Shown here: piece after piece, positions 6,001 to 7,809 of the stretch
How the letters are laid out: each line of letters opens with the position of its first letter
Numbering within the stretch: the first letter of the stretch is position 1
Origin: Desulfobacterales bacterium
Lineage (GTDB): Bacteria > Desulfobacterota > Desulfobacteria > Desulfobacterales > UBA11574
Length of the DNA stretch: 7,809 nt
Direction of reading: 5' to 3'
Assembly (NCBI GenBank): GCA_030601485.1
Contig: JAUVTO010000080.1
Span: forward strand, 1-7,809
Made by a program: the position numbers and the translations under genes
The notes under the pieces: model-generated
What the model was told of the DNA's origin: nothing
The model's input: the letters and a program-made list of their open reading frames with translations, nothing else
Database searches by the model: none

Positions 6001-7461
6001 GATATCTGCAATATCCTCCATTTTTATACCCAGTGTTTCGTAAGCAGATTCTTCCAAGAACGATCCGGTGCCGGCAGAACACGCTTCGTTCATGGCATAA
6101 TCCGAGGCCACCGAGTTGGTAATGTAAGTGTATTTGGCGTCCTGTCCACCGATCTCAAAAATAGTGTCCACCTGTGGATCAAAATATACGGCAGCGGCCG
6201 CATGGGCTATGATTTCATTGATAACACTGTCTGTGAGTGCATGAAGACCGGCAATCTGACGACCTGAACCGCAAACACCCAGCCCCTCAATTGATATTTC
6301 CTCGGGGTCAACAGCCCCGCCAATCTGGTTAAGAATGGAACCATAGCACAGCCGGGAAGCCCCGACCGGATCGCCGTTCGTGCGCAGATAAACATCTGCA
6401 AGGATTGCGTTGTCCGCTTTTCTCAGAAGAACCGCTTTGGTAGTAGTTGAACCTACGTCGAGCCCTAATATGCATGTATCACCCGGTTGAATTTCTCCCT
6501 TTTCCATGGTTTTGAATTCCACCATGTCTTCAAAATTTTGCAAGGGAGGAAGCGTGTCAAATGATGCAGCATCCGTACTGAACAACTCGGATGTACCCGG
6601 GAATCTGGCGGACTCGTGTTCCAGCCCCCATAGCGCGGCGCCCAGAGCTTCAAAATAGGGCGCTTCCGGGGGAACAATCAGCCCGGGAATCTCCTCACGC
6701 AGACACTCGATCATCATATGGTTGTTAGCAGTACCTCCGGCGATCATAATGTTCTTTCTTTCCACCTTTTTTAAAAGCTCTAAGATTTTATTTGCCATCA
6801 TCTGGCAAAGGCCGGCGGTTACTTTTGCTTTGGGAACTCCTTTGTTGGTGGCGTGGGTGCAGTCAGATTTGCAGAAAACCGAGCAGCGGCCGGATACGTG
6901 GTACGGTTCTATGGAAGCGGCCCATTGGGCGGCCTCTTTAAGTGATACATTCATTCTCCTAAGTTGCTGAAGAAAGAATTCACCGGTTCCTGAAGCACAT
7001 TTGTTGCCTGTCAGAACGTTGGAGATTTGCCCCAACCGGTTAAGAACATACACCATAAAGGTTTCACCGCCCGCAGAAACTACAGCAGGGCATGATACGT
7101 CTTCAGGTTTGACAAACCGATAAGCGTATTCCACCGCTTCGGGTTCGGGTATTGAGGAGAGTGTTACGAATTTTCGGAACTTTCTGCCTGTGGCAACGAT
7201 ACGGTCAAATGAGTTCAGATCTAGATTTTTGATGGCCGACAGAAGTGTCCGTTTAGGGTCACCCTCGTGCGGATGCAGTGAATATGTAATTATTCGCGGG
7301 TTTTTTTTCTCTTGTGTCGGGTTCCCTTCACGAACATTCTTTTCCTGCTCCACCTGGACAACGGAAACGGTGGACGCCCCAAGACAAAGACCCAGCGATC
7401 TTATCTTTCCGGACATAAGCCTTTCCCGATTCGATTGCCCCTGTGATCCTTCATATTCCAT
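3019..7461 (-). CDS. Large CoA-substrate-specific enzyme activase: tandem BadF/BcrA/HgdC-type ATPase domains fused to DUF2229-like and HgdB-like dehydratase regions
   Basis: This 1480-residue protein belongs to the acyl-CoA dehydratase activase-related family. Relatives couple ATP hydrolysis to transfer of a very low-potential electron to 2-hydroxyacyl-CoA dehydratases or benzoyl-CoA reductases. Domain 1 (about 20-285) has KCASGTGEF with C155, then GRCSVFCKSDC with C193, C197 and C201. Domain 2 (about 328-600) has the phosphate-1 loop GLDVGSTTTK (D335, K342), EIGGQDAKY (436-444), ACSAGTGSF with C461, C501 and the adenosine-side motif QGGVCYN (551-557). A linker carries C622, C629, C633 and C651. 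About 700-1000 is DUF2229-like (FCYPGELAHG, VCPFIQG, NFSCGPDSF). About 1055-1460 is HgdB-like (TSCKECLPLI, PTGSGPCRFGQYY, GEIFVRR, IGPFGCMPNRLSEA). It is cytoplasmic, with no membrane segment. Domain 1 lacks the usual ATP-binding residues. M16 at 7416 is the better-supported start. The substrate is unknown. Confidence 0.9.
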   Translation of the reverse strand: MEYEGSQGQSNRERLMSGKIRSLGLCLGASTVSVVQVEQEKNVREGNPTQEKKNPRIITYSLHPHEGDPKRTLLSAIKNLDLNSFDRIVATGRKFRKFVTLSSIPEPEAVEYAYRFVKPEDVSCPAVVSAGGETFMVYVLNRLGQISNVLTGNKCASGTGEFFLQQLRRMNVSLKEAAQWAASIEPYHVSGRCSVFCKSDCTHATNKGVPKAKVTAGLCQMMANKILELLKKVERKNIMIAGGTANNHMMIECLREEIPGLIVPPEAPYFEALGAALWGLEHESARFPGTSELFSTDAASFDTLPPLQNFEDMVEFKTMEKGEIQPGDTCILGLDVGSTTTKAVLLRKADNAILADVYLRTNGDPVGASRLCYGSILNQIGGAVDPEEISIEGLGVCGSGRQIAGLHALTDSVINEIIAHAAAAVYFDPQVDTIFEIGGQDAKYTYITNSVASDYAMNEACSAGTGSFLEESAYETLGIKMEDIADIAIKGNNPPNFNDQCAAFIASDIKNAIHEGVKHEDIVAGLVYSICMNYSNRVKGNRPVGEKVFMQGGVCYNKAVPLAMASLVGKPIIVPPEPGLMGAFGVALEVKKRIEMGLLEKKHFDLKVLANREVKYNRPFTCKGGNEKCDRRCEIAMIELEGRKYPFGGACNRYYNLRYNIKYNVQKLDLVRVRQQLIFEKYAAKPDSDQKLPKGSTRKFRARIAINRSFLVNTYYPLYSTFFAELEFEPVIPDFYSQEGIDQRNAAFCYPGELAHGFFHSLLEMKNPPEYIFLPHFKAVPALDGNSSSQVCPFIQGETFYLKAAFRAKLNELKQTKVLTPLLDMTKGLESAKKPLIETAIQMGVSKKEANKAFSKALKKQIECMAEMREIGEKALKELETDPDKIAVVIFARPYNGFVEEAHMGIPHKLASRGTMVMPFDFLPLNNEKIKRHMYWGMGQYIMKASRFVKQHPQLFGTFITNFSCGPDSFIIGYFRDIMGRKPSLTLELDSHTADAGLETRIEAFLDIITAYRQLVAEKGFAQKKRTFVPARMVLENGKAKVITSSGETLPMTDPRVTLLVPSMGKLSSEALAAVFRGKGFNALAHPPSDETVLKLGRANTSCKECLPLILTSGTLLNYIQNEKKDSNILIYFMPTGSGPCRFGQYYIFMEDLVRRLEIPDVAIFSLTSENSYAGLNSDFQLKAWWGVIISDVMEDVRSMILANAKDKREAIRIFDEEWNILLAELEKWKFSLLESKIIKTSKRFRRIPMKRHPEEVPTISLVGEIFVRRDALSRQYITELLAEKGFATICSPIAEWILYTDYLVDKRLVDYTMSKFEKLAFILKKKSMARYKKRIKLIMSGTGLVQSDHLNIESIINNAAPYISPNLAGEAILTVGSSLTEIASRACGVIAIGPFGCMPNRLSEALLNEAMNREGKLATNPKNGRLRSALANIDDLPFLAIESDGSPFPQVIDAKLETFCLRAERLHNIMLEARPEARS
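7420..7427 (-). promoter_or_regulatory. Ribosome-binding site favouring an internal start of the activase
   Basis: On the minus strand GGGAAAGG lies 3 nt before ATG at 7416 (codon 16 of the longest frame), with its 5' GGGA about 7 nt away. The ATG at 7461 has no purine-rich site in the 20 nt upstream. The first 15 residues of the long version are hydrophilic and precede the first conserved strand (RSLGLCLGAS). Translation probably starts at 7416, giving a protein of 1465 residues. Confidence 0.5.
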
Positions 7462-7497
7462 TGGAAGTCACAAATTCAGACGAGAAAACAAAATTGT

Positions 7498-7564
7498 TAT
7501 GAAACCGTCAAAGTTGCGCGAAAAAATATTTTAGCCGGTTAAAAGTGATGAATTCGTAAAAAGT
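7498..7564. repeat. Partial or degenerate repeat copies beside the 125-bp element
   Basis: GAAACCGTC at 7501-7509 is the exact reverse complement of GACGGTTTC at 7573-7581, the left end of the larger element. TTCGTAAAAAGT occurs as a direct repeat at 7553-7564 and 7579-7590. The stretch therefore appears to contain terminal sequences of one or more further copies that have decayed or were interrupted. It also includes the near-palindrome TTTTAGCCGGTTAAAA (7529-7544), with one mismatched pair. No gene is visible here. Confidence 0.5.
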
Positions 7565-7572
7565 CTGATTTA

Positions 7573-7697
7573 GACGGTTTCGTAAAAAGTTCAAATTCAA
7601 GGCGTGCAAATTTTGTAATCATGAGGCGTACTTTTCGTACGTTGAATGATTACGAAATGCAGCACAACGCAGAAGTTGGACTTTTTACGAGACCGTC
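7573..7697. repeat. 125-bp imperfect inverted repeat, MITE-like or large hairpin element
   Basis: The outer 26 bp (7573-7598 and 7672-7697) match at 23 positions after reverse complementing, starting GACGGT and including TCGTAAAAAGT. An inner pair, 7610-7622 and 7646-7658, matches at 12 of 13. The centre is a perfect 5-bp stem CGTAC/GTACG around TTTTC (7627-7641). The whole element therefore folds almost end to end. It encodes nothing. No clear target-site duplication is seen. From memory, closely similar sequences recur in Desulfobacteria genomes, which would fit a non-autonomous mobile element; this needs a search. Confidence 0.75.
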
Positions 7698-7700
7698 AAA

Positions 7701-7729
7701 AGTATAAAGATAAATGGGGGGTGTGTCAA
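7701..7729 (-). promoter_or_regulatory. Near-consensus sigma70-type promoter reading toward the activase gene
   Basis: On the minus strand TTGACA (7724-7729) and TATACT (7701-7706) are separated by exactly 17 bp, the optimal spacer, with only one mismatch to consensus. Transcription would begin near 7694, just inside the terminal repeat of the 125-bp element, so the activase mRNA would have a leader of about 230 to 280 nt containing the entire hairpin. I see no comparable promoter between the element and the gene. Confidence 0.65.
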
Positions 7730-7809
7730 AGAAAAATATCAATTTATCCACAAAACCAAGCTTCAACAATACAAATCAGTTCCCTTTGCTCATCACGCCA
7801 TGGCAAGAA
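7714..7809 (+). CDS. Possible start of a gene running off the right edge, unrecognised
   Basis: From ATG at 7714, or GTG at 7723, a plus-strand frame stays open for 32 codons to the window end. Its first residues (MGGVSKKNINLSTKPS) are polar and lysine-rich, as is common at protein N-termini, and then FPLLITPWQE follows. I recognise no family. There is no good Shine-Dalgarno, and the start overlaps the minus-strand promoter at 7701-7729. The opposite strand also has an open frame from the edge to a TAA at 7744-7746, ending in LICIVEAWFCG, which could instead be the tail of a gene upstream of the activase. Third-position GC looks more like the neighbouring genes on the plus strand, but the stretch is too short to decide. 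Confidence 0.28.
   Translation, partial: MGGVSKKNINLSTKPSFNNTNQFPLLITPWQE

Noticed and set aside
7462..7500. Promoter immediately upstream of the activase (TTGACG near 7510)
   Set aside because: The -35-like word is part of the repeat end GACGG, and no acceptable -10 follows at 15 to 19 bp.

Overview
The window looks like chromosomal DNA from an anaerobic, acyl-CoA-metabolising bacterium, most likely a sulfate-reducing or syntrophic member of the former Deltaproteobacteria (Desulfobacterota). This rests on a very large BadF/BcrA-type acyl-CoA dehydratase activase, an iron-sulfur U32 protein, and two kinds of intergenic inverted repeat that I recall, without a search, from such genomes. All well-supported genes are on the minus strand, so the text below follows transcription from high to low coordinates.

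Right part (7462-7809): a near-consensus sigma70-type promoter (TTGACA, 17 bp, TATACT) at 7701-7729 points left. Next to it lies a 125-bp imperfect inverted repeat (7573-7697), which would be transcribed as a long hairpin in the leader of the next gene, and then a patch of partial repeat copies. A short reading frame runs off the right edge and is uncertain.

Centre (3019-7461): one gene of about 1480 codons. It encodes two BadF/BcrA/HgdC-like ATPase domains in tandem, a cysteine-rich linker, a DUF2229-like region and a C-terminal region like the D-component (HgdB) of 2-hydroxyacyl-CoA dehydratases. The first ATPase domain keeps the cluster cysteines but has lost the usual nucleotide-binding residues, while the second has both.

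Intergenic (2533-3018): a heptamer-based inverted repeat (2819-2929), an unassigned stretch, a promoter (2660-2686) and a leader with two ACAAT/ATTGT palindromes and a small hairpin just before a strong Shine-Dalgarno.

Left part (1-2532): a compact three-gene operon: a U32 peptidase-family protein with four cluster-type cysteines, a histidine-phosphatase-superfamily protein, and a histone-deacetylase-fold amidohydrolase cut by the left edge. Gaps are only 9 and 12 bp, so the genes are probably co-transcribed. Why they belong together is not obvious. The deacetylase has Ser where the catalytic Tyr normally sits, and the phosphatase has Asp where the catalytic Glu normally sits. No rRNA, tRNA, CRISPR array or complete insertion sequence was seen, and no convincing rho-independent terminator.
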